In this document: positions 47,769 through 61,084 of the stretch, in pieces
Numbering within the stretch: position 1 is the stretch's first letter
Layout of the letters: each line of letters begins with the position of its first letter
Assembly (NCBI GenBank): GCA_920105625.2
Contig: OV050030.1
Coordinates: 350,610,925-350,674,924, forward strand
Source of the DNA: Clusia tigrina
Lineage: Eukaryota > Arthropoda > Insecta > Diptera > Clusiidae
DNA length: 64,000 nt
Reading direction: 5' to 3'
Translations under genes and position numbers: made by a program
Notes under the pieces: generated by a model
Told to the model about the DNA's origin: nothing
The model's input: the letters and a program-made list of their open reading frames with translations, nothing else
The model's database searches: none

Positions 47769-49319
47769 TATTATTATTATTATACTTTATTCTAATAAAT
47801 TAATTATTACAATAAATACAATTAATGAGTACTGGCTGCCAGGGCCTTCGACTCGATCTTAATATATTATTATCTATTATTTTAAATTTTATTTTTGAAA
47901 TTTATACAACTTAAAAAGGTTGCTATTGATTTTATACTATATAGAGTCACATTTTTTAAAAGATTACTAGGGACTTCCGTCCCAAATACATCCCTTCTTG
48001 GCTCTGAAAGCTCTGCATTCGTTCAGTAAATGAGTTATTGAAGCCCTGTGTCCAGTGTAATATTGACAATTTGGCGCCGGTTCTCGACGTAGTAAGTATT
48101 CGTGTGAAAATGGGGCATATACCAACCAAAGTCGAACAAAAATTTTTGTTTGCTGTAAAGTGCATAATCCTGGATAGGTGGGTTAGATTCCTTCTCGATT
48201 TTACGATTTATAATTGTAAGAATAGTTGTTCCACTCTTCCATTTTTCGTGTATATAAGGATTTGTCAATTAATTTACGCATATCTGCATTTTCTCTCATA
48301 GGAAAGTAAAATAGGGGATGCTTTACTGCTCTGAGAGCAATTGAATCAGCGAATTCGTTGCCATCGATACCAACAAGGCTGGGTACCCCATGATTTTTAA
48401 TTTATTAGCACATTTTATGCATGCTTCTCTTATATCTGAAGCACGGATGTCCTCATTGCTTATACTTTAAATCGCCTCTATGGAAGATCTGCTATCAGAG
48501 CATATGAGAAAAGTGCCTTTGTGCAAGGGAGCATAGTCCGTGGCTATTATTAATTCCAAAATTTCGGCTGTGAAGATTTATCAATGTTTTTGAATAAGGC
48601 CAGTGGATATTATTATTCCGGTAGAGGATACTACCGCGAAGGTAGTGCTTTCGGTTTGTTTTGAGCCATCAGTATATAAAAGGGTCAAGTTCTTATTAGT
48701 GTAGTGACTTGTATTTTCTGCAAAAAGTTGTTGGTAGGTCTCTGGGTTTATGGTAGATTTAGAGTACGATATCAGATCTAGGACAAATGATAAGTCCTTG
48801 AGAAGCCAAGGAGAGTCTCTTTTATGCTTGATTAGCTGATGAGTTGTGTCAGGTATAAGACATTTAGCTACCTCAGTACTGCGGCGGATTACAGATTTTA
48901 TAGTATAGCTTTTGGTGTGTTTGAAGGCACACTGGACGTCTTTGAGGAGCATAGCAGTTCCGGCTTTAAATAATTTTGGTATAAGGTGAAAAGTTGATGC
49001 ACGTACTTGCTCCATAATAGAAGGTAAACCAGCTGCGGCTAAGATATTTTTTGTCGGCGACTTGGGGAGGGCTCTTATGGCTCTTCGAACAGCTGCGTGG
49101 TAGTGTGTGTATTGTGAAGACGGAAAATACTACAAGTATTTTCAGCACACACAACTCATATACAACATGCTACATCCCACAGCCTAAAATAAGGTAAACA
49201 CCTCCCACGCTAAGTGCAACAACAAACACAGCATACAAGTATAACAAAACATTTACGCACATACGATCGGACCAATAAGCGTAAAGATTTTAATGAGCTC
49301 AGAAACGAAAAGTGTTATA

Positions 49320-49905
49320 TTGAACTTTACAGCGACCAAAGGCGGATTACGGAGAAAAACGAGAGTGCAGCACACACCAAGCATTAACCAGTCGGAGTAC
49401 AAATAAATATTTATAACTACAGCAACACTACAACGACCGAAGGCGAAAAACGGAGAAACAGAAACACGCCAACTGATCGCAAGCGCAAATCAGTAAGCAG
49501 GCGGAGTACATATAAATATTTACAACAGCAACGCTACAGCGACCGAAGGCGGAACACGGAGAAACACGAGAGACACCACACACACGCTAACCGATCGCAA
49601 GCCCAAAGCAGTAAGCAGGCGGAGTGCAAATAAATATTTCCAGCAACAACAACACTACAGCGACAGAAGGCGGAACACGGAGAAAAACGAGAGAGCATCA
49701 CACACACGCGAACCGATCGCAAGCGCAAAGCAGTAAGCTGGCGGAGTGCAAATAAATATTTGGAACAACAACAACACTACAGCAACGAAAGGCGGAACAC
49801 GGAAGGAAAACGACAGAGCACCACACACATGCGAATCGTTCGCAAGCGCAAAACAGTAAACAGACGGAGTATAAATAAATATCTGCAATAACAACAACAA
49901 AACAA
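49320..49905 (+). repeat. Five 100-125-bp tandem repeats
   Basis: Each unit has ACAGCGACCGAAGGCGGAAC, then CGATCGCAAGCGCAAA, CAGTAAGC, GGCGGAGT and AAATAAATATTT. Copies start at about 49325, 49430, 49535, 49655 and 49775. The first copy is the most divergent. Confidence 0.9.
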
Positions 49906-50229
49906 CAACAACCAGACTACAACCAACGGCGGCGATCAAACCGCAGGCAACAACTCTGCTGGACAACTAGAGTTATTAGATCGAAGTGGTTGACCAGCAG
50001 AAGTTGAAGGTGGCCTAAGGACTATTGGACAACAATAACAATAAGCATAGGCAAAGCGGGCCAAAGGAGATTTGACAATACAACGGTGCACCCACAACAA
50101 CACAATGTACTGATCCCTTTCGCTTTATAAGCGGAGTGGCCCGGGCAGTGAGTTCTCCTTGATCCAGCATCGTTCGATGAGTGTACAACGAGCCAAATTT
50201 CTAGAAACACCAAAAGTGACCACGAGTAG

Positions 50230-50440
50230 TACTGACATATACAGATTCTCACTGGAGCACATACGTAACAGAGACAGAGCCAGGAGTTTATGGTTCTAAT
50301 CGACTCTCCCTGGAACATATACGCAACAGAGACAGAGCCAGGAGTTTTTGGTTCGAACCGACTTTCCCCGTGGACACATAAACAAACATAGACAGAAGCA
50401 GGGATTTTTGGTTGTAACCGACTTTCCTGGAGGCTAGCAC
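50230..50440 (+). repeat. Three about 60-bp tandem repeats
   Basis: The unit holds ACAGAGCCAGGAGTTTTTGG and AACCGACTTTCC, at about 50275, 50333 and 50393, with an extra half-copy at the left. Confidence 0.8.
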
Positions 50441-50989
50441 AAAACCTTGGACACTACCATGAACACACAAATAGAGTAGCATAGTAGTAATATATATTTA
50501 TATATATGTAATAGCTAATAAGAAAAGTGCATAATTATATTGGAAATTAAATAAAGACATTTCATAACACTACTACGAAAACGAATAAATTTCTGTAAGC
50601 GACCCTGGCACACGCTGAGTATTTACCCCAACGAAATTGAGTCGTTACAGTATAGCTGCATTAAGTTGATTTGAGCGCACCATCCAAAAATTGGGAGAGC
50701 GGAATTTATTTTGGAAAGTATTAATGATCTTGTGCCATTGATTAGTGTAGAAATATGAACTAGACTATGATTAGAAGATAACAATTTAACAATATTAAAC
50801 CTGGCAATTATATTTTTTCTGAAAGATAAACATTGGGCCTTAAAATAAAATTTCTTGTCGAAGGTGATGCCAAGAGTTTTCAATTCATTAACTAGTTCAA
50901 TAGAAGTGTTGCTAAATTTTAGAGTAAAAATTTACATTTTCTTTTTTAACAAGAGTGAATTAATTTACATTTGTTAATAGAAAGTCAGC

Positions 50990-51195
50990 CACCAGATCGA
51001 GTACACCATTTCTCCGCACGCTAACATTAACTACTGTACACGCATACCCGATACAGCTACAGTTTTTCAGGCGGAAGTACTCGCGATCAGAGAGGCATGT
51101 CGACAGATCACCCACCACATTAGAGAAGGGCAGAGGAGTACGGTTGCTATTTTTGTGGACAGCCAGGCTGCCATAAAAGCATTTAACATCATTGT
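50990..51195 (+). pseudogene. LINE RNase H fragment in opposite orientation
   Basis: On the + strand a short frame has TATVFQAEVLAIREAC and VAIFVDSQAAIKAF, the RNase H core of R1/LOA-type LINEs (E and D of the active site visible). It is in opposite orientation to the I-LINE around it. It is about 70 codons long with no tail and no ends recognised. Confidence 0.7.
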
Positions 51196-52320
51196 TAGAA
51201 TTTGTATATATAATATTTAATATTTTTATAATCGGCTACTATTTTACTGATTTGGCCAAAAACGAAACCTGTGATACAAAAGCAAATATCTTTGGACCAA
51301 CCTTCCAAGTACATAACTCTTGGAGAACAATTTGATCACTAATGCGATCGAATGTTCTTTCAAAGTCAGAAGCCAATTCAAACAAACGAATTTTATTCGA
51401 AAGGGTAGTTGACACGATTTCGCTCGATATGGAGGATAGCATCAATTGTACCATGCCTCTTTTAAAAACTGTTTGGTTGGAGCTGATAAAACTGTTAGTG
51501 TCATAATCTTTGAACAATTATTTTGTGCAGGACCTTCCCGATAAACGGCAAAAGAGATATGGGGCGATAGCTACTAATTTCAGAAATTGGTTTGTTAGGC
51601 TTATGTATAGGTATTATATCAGCTGTGCGCCAAGTTTGTGGGAGGATGCCGTGATCTAAAATTGTATTGTGTAAAACTAGTAATATTTTTTTGGCAGAGG
51701 CAAGTAGATTATTTAACATCGGGTGGGATATATGATGTGTACCTGTGGTTGTTTTCTTTTGCTGATTGTAGCGCAGTTTCGAGTTCGGTAATGGAAATAT
51801 GTGACTCAATTTTATTTGCAGTCGGAGATAGGTTAGTGGGTTTATATTCCGTATGTAGGAAATACCATATTTGTGTGATACTGGATTTGGGAGTGATTTG
51901 AGATGTAAATTTTTCAAGAGAGTTGGCTTTAGCTTCTCTAACAGCTCTTCTAAATATTGTATTTGCTTTTTTGTACAGAGCTAAGTTAATGTCGATTCTG
52001 TAGTGGTTATAATCGCGCCAGCTACATATTCTTTTTTATCTTAATAATTTCGAATTACTATTCCACCATGGTACATATTTTTTGACAAAGAAACTTTTAG
52101 TTGATGCGTTGGCAGCAAACCGAATTGGTTTGAAAATTTAGCTGCTTCTTAGTTAATAATATTGGATGGGGAGAAACCTTCAAATCTATGCGCGAAAGCG
52201 CCCTGAAAGCAGACCACTTTGCTGTTTTGTATTTGTGCTTGGGAATTCTTTGAGGTTGGATATGATATCAATACAAATGGGGAAATGATCACTGTTATGG
52301 AGATTATCTAAACCCAACTA

Positions 52321-53611
52321 TCAGGTTTTTCAATAAGAGCGTTTTTAAATAAAACAAAACCGGTTTTAGATATCAATGAAATTCTTTATTCCTGTGAAAG
52401 TACATTCGATGCCATTATGTATGGAACTCGATTTCTTTTGCATGGCCACCACGGGCACGCTTGCAGAAGTCCAGACGCTGAACCCAATTTTCAACGGTTT
52501 TCAAGCATAAATCGGCCGATACTGCTGCAATTTCACGCTCGATATTCGTACGAAGTTCATCAATCGTCGCTGGCTTGTTGGCATAGACCATAGACTTGAC
52601 GTAGCTCCACAGGAAATAATCTAACGGCGTCAAATAGCACGACCGAGGCGGCCAATCGACTGGGCCATTTCGTGAGATAACACGTTCACCAAACTTGGTT
52701 TGCAGTAAATTGATTGTGGCATTCGCTGTGTGGCTTGTGGCGCCGTCCTGTTGGAACCACATGTCCTCCAAGTCCATATTATCCAATTGGGGCCAAAAAT
52801 ATTCGGTTATCATTGAACGGTAGCGATTCGCATTCCCAGTAATGTGCCGGTCTTGATCATCACGGAAGAAGTACGGCCCAATGACGCCGCCGGCCCATAA
52901 ACCGCACCAAACCGTAATTTTTTCGGGATGCAATGATGACTCATGGAGTACGTGTGGATTGCTGTCTAACCAATAACGCATATTTTGCATATTGACGAAG
53001 CCATTCAGCCAGAAATGAGTCTCATCGCTGAAGATAATTTTCCGATGAAAATCCGAATCATTTTCAAGTTGTTTCTCAGCCCAATCCACGAACATACGAC
53101 ACTTATGGTGGTCAAGCGGCTTCAGTTCTTGCGGCAATTTGATCTTGTAAGGATGTAAGCAAAGATCTTTTCGCAAAATTCGCTACAACGACGTCACAGA
53201 GATGCCCAACGCTTGAGAACGACGTGTGAGAGACACATTTGGGCTTTCTTGAACTGAAGCCTCAGCGGCAGCAATATTCTCGACACTACGGGTACTTCTT
53301 TGTCTCACTGGCACGGGAACATTTTGTATTGTGCCTGTGGATTCAAATTTTTCCACTAGACGCTCAATTGTTGATCTGCTAGGACAATTATGACGACCAT
53401 AAATTGGACGTAGCGCTCTTAAAGTTGAGGCGACAGACTCCGGATTTCGGTAGTAAATTTTAATAATTTCGACTCATTGTTGGCTCGTATATCTTTGTAT
53501 GATGAAATGGCAAACCTTACTGAAGAGAAATGTCAAAAGAGCGGGAAAAAATATGGCGTGGTTTGCTATCACTGTCGATTTACTTTTGTAGCGTTTCTTT
53601 GGAAAACCCTT
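52321..53611 (-). mobile_element. mariner, DD41D (rosa) type
   Basis: TA borders at 52319-52320 and 53612-53613. The inverted ends are imperfect: TCAGGTTTTTCAATAAGAGCG versus AAGGGTTTTCCAAAGAAACG. The length of 1291 bp is usual for mariner. It lies inside the endonuclease of the I-LINE; cutting it out with one TA restores the SDHFP region next to the upstream part. Confidence 0.85.
52415..53480 (-). pseudogene. mariner transposase
   Basis: The N-terminal helix-turn-helix part (53480-53190) includes RSTIERLVEKFE and TRRSQALGISVTSL. A TAG at 53183-53185 then interrupts it, probably CAG to TAG. The catalytic part is intact: FSDETHFWLNG, FQQDGATSHT and LTPLDYFLW. From the second to the third Asp I count 41 residues between, hence DD41D, the rosa group first known from tephritids. 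The C-terminus is EIEFHT. Apart from the stop and a missing clear ATG it is well preserved, so the copy is young. Confidence 0.88.
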
Positions 53612-54235
53612 TACATTTGGGTGCGCTGAGCATAAAAAGGTCAATGTGGGTGAAGGTTTTATGCGTTAAAAAATGAGTGGGAGGACCCATCATTTAAAAC
53701 GATGAGAGCGCGGGCAAGAATAAAATCCTCTTAGATTTTGCCTCTATCATTGGCTTGACGGGAGTCCCAGAGAGGACTCCAAGAGTTGAAATCGCCGGAT
53801 AAGATATGCTATGAGGAATAATCTAAATCCTGAACTAAAAAGTTTTGTTGAGGGGTATATAGGTATTTATTATTGTGAAGGTTAGTCCGTATTAGAATTC
53901 TAAAGCTAACGAAGCTAGTGGAGATTATACATTAATTAATTTATGCGGAATATGCTTCTTGATTAGATTGTGGAAATATCCAATATTGTTTTGGGGTGAT
54001 TATATTATCTTTTCCGTAAGGGAAGTGCGTTTCTAGAAGTGCAATGATATCAGGAGAAATATCTTTTATGATCAAATAGAGTTCATTGTAGTTGTTTATA
54101 AAACTTTGAATGTGTTTCATTTGAAATATTTTAATAGTCATAATGAAAGTAGGGTATAATTAGTCAGATATTGCAGAGCCTTTATCTTGTATATTTGGAG
54201 ACTTTGTATTGAAAATATTAGAGTAGGTAGGTGTT

Positions 54236-55222
54236 GAGACGGAAAAGAAGAGTGTGTATTATTCAGCGTTGGTTGAGTGAGTGAGTACTCACAGAGTGGA
54301 GATACGCGATTATAGATCTACTCAATATCCTTAGCCTCTATCCCATTAAGATCGTTGTGCGTGTTGAAGAATCACACCCTGCTAGAGGTAACCCTCCAAC
54401 TGAGCAGAACATGGCGGATCTAGACTATGGAGTCCATAAATACCTCCCCTACTCCAGGGTGTCATGCGATCCGTGCCCATTGAATGGTGGGCAGCCAGGG
54501 GTAACCGGCTGTCTTAATACGGAGTCTCACTGATACCTGGTCGACTCAGTGAGAATTGTGACATTGCCGTGTGAGGGGGGGGGGGGCTATGACACGGCTG
54601 AACTATTGACCCCCACACTCATGGGACCTTTATAGATAACAAACAAACACTGAACAAAATAGCAGGAATTTATTCCTCATCACAACTGGTGAATCGGGTG
54701 GATGAATTCCTCCAAGATACCGACCGCCAGGCGAATACGACAAGAAAATCGGACTGGAACAAGTACACGTACCAACGGGGTCAACAGGGTATCGACTTCG
54801 ACGAATAGGGAAAGATGCCAATGCCAGAGGCAGAGTAGGACCTACAACTACACCAACGGCATCTACAAGTACTGGTTAACCAGTGGGTTAACCGGGAAGA
54901 GCGGCGAAACCGGAGGTCCAGTCTCTGATCTACCGTCGAAAATGTTACGATTCCCTTACATACGTAAGACGACGGGTTTGAATGGCGCCGGCACGAAATG
55001 GTACATGAGGTACCTAAAGGAGGGCTTGACACATGAAGCAGCTAAAGAGAAAGCCCGGAATCGTGTCAAAACTACACCTCCTAGTGAAGCTCGGAAATGA
55101 AATGCCACAGAGGCCTCTCCTCTGACGAATAATGTGGCGAAGAAGAAGAAGAAGGAGGACAAACGCACTCCTGTAAATATTGTAGCCAGGGGGTCCGTTG
55201 CCAGCTACGCTAATGCAGCGAA
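54236..55222 (+). mobile_element. LINE-like 5' fragment with ORF1 start, inserted in I-LINE ORF1
   Basis: TAGGTG flanks it on both sides (54229-54234 and about 55222-55228), a possible 6-bp target copy. The piece has a 5' UTR-like start and a + frame (54702-55100, then on past TGA at 55098 to about 55225) with GAGTKWYMRYLKEGLTHEAAKEK, of the kind seen near the start of some LINE ORF1 proteins. No RT and no A tail are present. Confidence 0.45.
54702..55100 (+). pseudogene. Basic ORF1-like protein of that fragment
   Basis: 132 codons, polar and Arg/Thr-rich at the N-terminus, then KWYMRYLKEGLTHEAAKEKA, and a TGA. The same frame continues for about 40 codons with a Lys-rich run and SVASYANAANR. 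I do not recognise the family with certainty; a LINE ORF1 N-terminus is my reading. Confidence 0.4.
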
Positions 55223-56028
55223 TAGGTGAGGGGTCGGGATTTTGTTGTGTTTTATATAACTGTTTTGCTGCACTTCTTTTAAATTTGGATTTTCAAAACT
55301 TCTTTCTTTTGATGACGCCGACTGGTTTTCAAGATAGAGAGTGCGAGAGCAGCCGGTATTGTTGTGAGGGGGAAGATTACAGTTAACGCAACAGGTGTAT
55401 TTCTGCAAAATTTTGCTTCTGGGTCCCAATATTTGGCAAGATTTGCATCGCATTGGATTGGGGATGTATTCCCGAACCCTCGCAGAGTACCATGAAACAA
55501 CAAAACTACACCACTTGAATGTGGCTTACCGTCAATTAGTTTATTAAATTTGTACATCGATATTACAACTTGTGATGAAAGTTCATTCACTATTTCATCT
55601 TCTGCAACTTGGTTGAGGCATAAAGCGTACACTGCACCCTTAGTGCTATTTTCTATTTCTTTAGCGGCAATAAAAATCTTTGCAACTTCCACACTTTTCA
55701 CTAAAAGACGCTAATTAACATCGGAAAGTTCGGAGATAGTTAACATTTCTTTACTGATTAATTTCAATGATTTGTGTACACCCAAATAGGATAAATTTGT
55801 TAGTGGCTTACTATCAATTGTGGAGGTGACAACAACAAACTTATGGTTGTTTAAACATGTAGCTCTGGGAAGTCAAGTATTGGTGTCGAAGCCAAAACTT
55901 TTTTCTTAGCTGTATGATTGTCTGCTAACGCGGCGAATCGGTTGTCTCCCAAGCGGGGGTGCCCAAAGGGCGTTCTGATCATGCTGAGTGTATTCAAAAT
56001 CACTTTTAGTCTTCTGCTGTGCAGCCAT

Positions 56029-57535
56029 GAAGTTTTGCAGTCCAATTCGATGGTCGCTTTCTTTGGGATAAAGAAATAAATTAAATAAATATATATTAAA
56101 ATTTTTTTATTAATTTTATACGCCAATTTTTTCTTTTTATTTACAATTTACAATGTAAATTTTAAAAATGTTCACAAATATGTTTATATAAATACCTACC
56201 TACATATGTACTCGTATGTATATGAAATTATTCAAATGCAATTGACTTACATATAGAAGTACTAATATTTACAAAGTAATTTATTTTTTAAAATATAAAT
56301 TTTAAATTGCATTAAATGTTTGTGCGGAATAACATATTTAGAATAATATACACTTTTTTCGAATTTTTCAAATTTTTGTTTGAAATGAAATTCTTAGATT
56401 TCATATTAAATTTACTATGAATATGCGTCTGTAATGCATCGTTTTAGCATTGCCAATGTTTATTTTAACATTTTTTCAGCGGCTCCACAGCGATAGCCAT
56501 GAACAAAGAGTATTGTTTAGATTAGATATTATTGTCTTATTAAATTAAATTGTTTTAATTTTTAATTTATCAATATACTATTCATTAACAGATAAAAAGA
56601 CTACTAAATCTAGATTTCTTCATTTTCCGACTACGACAATAAAAACCATTCCTCCCTAAACTCATAAAATTTACAATGAATCGATTTTAGCACAAAAATG
56701 TTATGTTTAAGATCTGTTAGCGGTCCCACGGCGATTTCCATTCGTTTGGATTCCCCTCTTTTGCCAAACAGAGCGATGGAAACTCTATACGTAACTACTC
56801 TTTCCTGTGAGTACCGGTCTTAACAAATGAAATATTCTATTTTTTGCCTAATACCGCAAGCTCAAATGTACGTTTAAATGTGTATAATTATAAAAAAATG
56901 TGTATCTCAAATGTCAGTAGCGATAACCAAATATAAAAAAATCGTTAGAAAACAGTCGCCACCCAGAGTTCTTCCGTTCGTACTGACGGTATATTGCTGC
57001 CAATACTGTTGCAATTTTAATGTTGCAATTTCGGCGCTAAGGCGGCCCTTCAGTCGGAGAAAAGTCTACTTATATTACGCTACCAATACTTTCACTTTCC
57101 ATTGTCCTGTTTGGTGACATCTCGGTTGGGTCGCTTGCAGGATGCTTTCCCTGCTTCAGGAACGGGTTCACAAACTCCTCCTGGGCTTCCTCCAGATGTT
57201 GCACTGCAATCTTCCTGGTTCAGGGTACGTTGCCCTGGGTTTCCTGCCGATATGCTGGTCCTGGCCAGTATGCTGGGATCCTAGATGGTGCTAAGTCGGA
57301 ATGTCCCTTAACCTGCTGCGCCAAAATGTTGGGCTTCATGCATACTGAAATGATGTAGTTGCCAGAATTTTGAGATTTGGCATGTTGGCAGCATTGTGAT
57401 GTCACAACAGCTGTCATCTGCTTGAATCAGTAGCGTGTTCACTTCAATTTGACAAAAAAGTATTTGTAAGACAAAAATAACGTATAAAAATTTCGAAAAG
57501 ATCGTGCAAAGTCAACCCGGATTATTTTTGTTAGT
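56029..57535. other. No gene recognised
   Basis: Mostly A/T-rich. Two similar patches, GCGGCTCCACAGCGATAGCC (56479) and GCGGTCCCACGGCGATTTCC (56719), hint at a diverged direct repeat. 57110-57420 is richer in G/C with short frames but no motif I know. Confidence 0.4.
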
Positions 57536-58367
57536 TTGTGGTTGTTATACTGCAGAAAAGCAAAGTTATTACAGATTCGCTGAAAACTGCATATATGCAC
57601 TACTTTGGTTTTACTGTGGGAGATTTAGAGAAATCGTGGACTATTAAATTCTTTTGTGACGCATGTGGAACAAAGTCTTACAGATGGTCGAAGGGGGAGA
57701 AAATTTATTTTCCGTTCAAAATGCAAATGCTTTGCAGACACCATAGAAATTACACCTATGACTGTTATTTTTGTTCCACGAATGTACAAGAACTGTACGA
57801 AACATAAACTATGCCGACATTTCTTCAGAATCGAAGCCAATTGAACTTTGATCCATTACCGAAGTGTCCAGGAAATTTCTGACCTTAATACGAGCAGTGG
57901 CAGCGAAATGGTGTTCAACGAAAAATATGTAGTAACACAAGCTGAACTGAATGATTTGGTCCGTAAATTACATTCATCCAAAGGAAATGCTGAAATACTG
58001 GTTTCACATTTGCAACAGTGGAAATTTCTTTTTAGCGAAATGAAAGTTACTCATTTTAGAGAAAGGAATATACTGCTATTGCCATTCTTCAAGAAGATAA
58101 ATTAAATTTGTTTCTGCAAAAACATCGATGGTTTATTTCGAACAATACGTCAAAATTGAATATCGAATTTTCATCGACGCTTCTAAAAACTGTTTAAAGA
58201 CCACATTCCTGCATATTGAAAATAAAAATTCATCGATTCCAATTGATCATGCCCTAGTCACCAAGGAAAGTTACGAATCGATTAAAGAAATTTTGGGATT
58301 GATCAAGTACATCGAACATAAATGGAAAATTTGCGACGATCTTAAGGTATCTGATGATTTGGAATTA

Positions 58368-58437
<70 letters not shown>

Positions 58438-59012
58438 TAATTGAAACTAATTGATTACGCATACATTCTAGGATATTGGCATGTTGATTCGGATGCTCGT
58501 CACGAAATACTGTTGCTTTTTTTGTCTGTGGGTTAGTCGAGCAACAGCGCATCGTAATTTAAAAAAAGAATTTCCCTCTCGAGACCATTCACCAGGAAGC
58601 TCTAAAAATTCACAGATTGGTCCAAATAACTTTTCACTTCCTCCACTATATATATTAATTGGGTCTCATGAAGAATTTCTTTAAAGCGCTCGACCATAAA
58701 AGTGACAACTACAAGCAAATTGTCGCGGAACTGTTGCTGAATTGCAAGAGAATCGGTGCACGGATGTCGCTAAAAATTCATTTTCTGCTTTGCCACCTGG
58801 ATTTCTTCCCGGAAAATTTAGGTGATACGAATGACGAGCAGGGCGAGCGGTTACATCAAGGTTGGCATTGAATTGAGAGAAATTACCAAAGTTTCTTCGA
58901 CGAGGACATGATGAGCGATTATATTTGGAGTATATTGCATGGAACAGACCCACAAGAATACATACGAAAAAGTTACATCGCACTTCATTTAAAAATTTTG
59001 GTTAATTATTGA
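57536..59012 (+). pseudogene. Transposon-like insect gene (DEQGER family), decayed
   Basis: Segments on the + strand follow one another: a Cys-rich N-terminus (FGFTVGDLEKSW, CDACGTKSYRW, YDCYFC; 57538-57790); a helical linker (AELNDLVRKLHSSKGNAEIL; 57848-58105); a core with FIDASKNCLKTTFLH and WKICDDLKV (58128-58360); an (AT)n array (58371-58437); CCFFCLWVSRA (58515); MGLMKNFFKALDHKS (58659); MSLKIHFLLCHLDFFPENLG and DEQGERLHQGWH (58760-58868). I recall this set of motifs from many uncharacterised insect proteins with a multi-copy, transposon-like pattern; that is memory, not a search. Several shifts and the array make it dead. Confidence 0.6.
58371..58437. repeat. (AT)n array inside the decayed gene
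   Basis: It falls exactly between DDLELG and the CCFFCLW segment, replacing perhaps 15-20 codons of the family pattern. Confidence 0.96.
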
Positions 59013-61042
<2,030 letters not shown>

Positions 61043-61084
61043 CCTCCCCCCCATAAGATAAATATAAGATTAAGAAAATATGCC

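Larger units (their letters stand above)
49098..50613. mobile_element. 1.5-kb repeat-rich insertion, possible solo LTR
   Basis: It interrupts the I-LINE between the RT tail and RNase H. The flanks GCTGCG (49092-49097) and GCTGAG (50614-50619) look like a target duplication with one mismatch; removing one copy plus the insert restores a LINE-like reading. The piece starts TGGTAGTG and ends TGGCACAC. It has no ORF, an AATAAA poly(A)-type signal near 50550, and two tandem arrays. A solo LTR or a non-autonomous LTR element fits; the family is unknown to me. Confidence 0.55.
47955..54141 (-). pseudogene. I-clade LINE ORF2 (endonuclease, RT, RNase H)
   Basis: Endonuclease: IIALLETHFPYG (54141-53941), SGDFNSWSPLWDSRQAN (about 53780), SDHFPICIDI (about 52290, beyond the mariner). 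RT: TWRTADIIPIHKPNKP and SSYRPISLLP (51501-51640); the segments with the catalytic DD are lost between 51239 and 50884; the RT C-terminus is at 50884-50623. RNase H: LLYTDGSKQTES (about 48670) and FLICSDSRSSIEAI (about 48490). Many stops. The family nicks DNA and copies its own RNA at the nick. Confidence 0.85.
47769..56028 (-). mobile_element. I-clade LINE, near full length, with nested insertions
   Basis: ORF1 begins near 56028 and ORF2 runs from about 54141 to 47955, both on the - strand. The 3' end is (TAA)n (on + TTATTATTATTA at 47770), the tail type of I elements. ORF2 has an RNase H domain after RT, also an I-clade trait. Four insertions split it: 49098-50613, a fragment near 50990-51195, the mariner at 52321-53611, and 54236-55222. 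Without them the element is about 4.2-4.4 kb. Confidence 0.85.
54150..56028 (-). pseudogene. I-clade LINE ORF1 (gag-like), split
   Basis: ATG at 56028 opens MAAQQKTKSDFEYTQHDQNA; a shift leads to GDNRFAALADNHTAKKK. It continues through FVVVTSTIDSKPLTN and SVEVAKIFIAAKEIE to CKSCQILG and CVNCNLPPHNN, gag-like knuckles (55380-55460). The frame breaks at 55225, where a foreign piece is inserted, and resumes at about 54230-54160 (SNIFNTKSPNIQDKG). It ends in a TAA just before ORF2. Confidence 0.78.
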
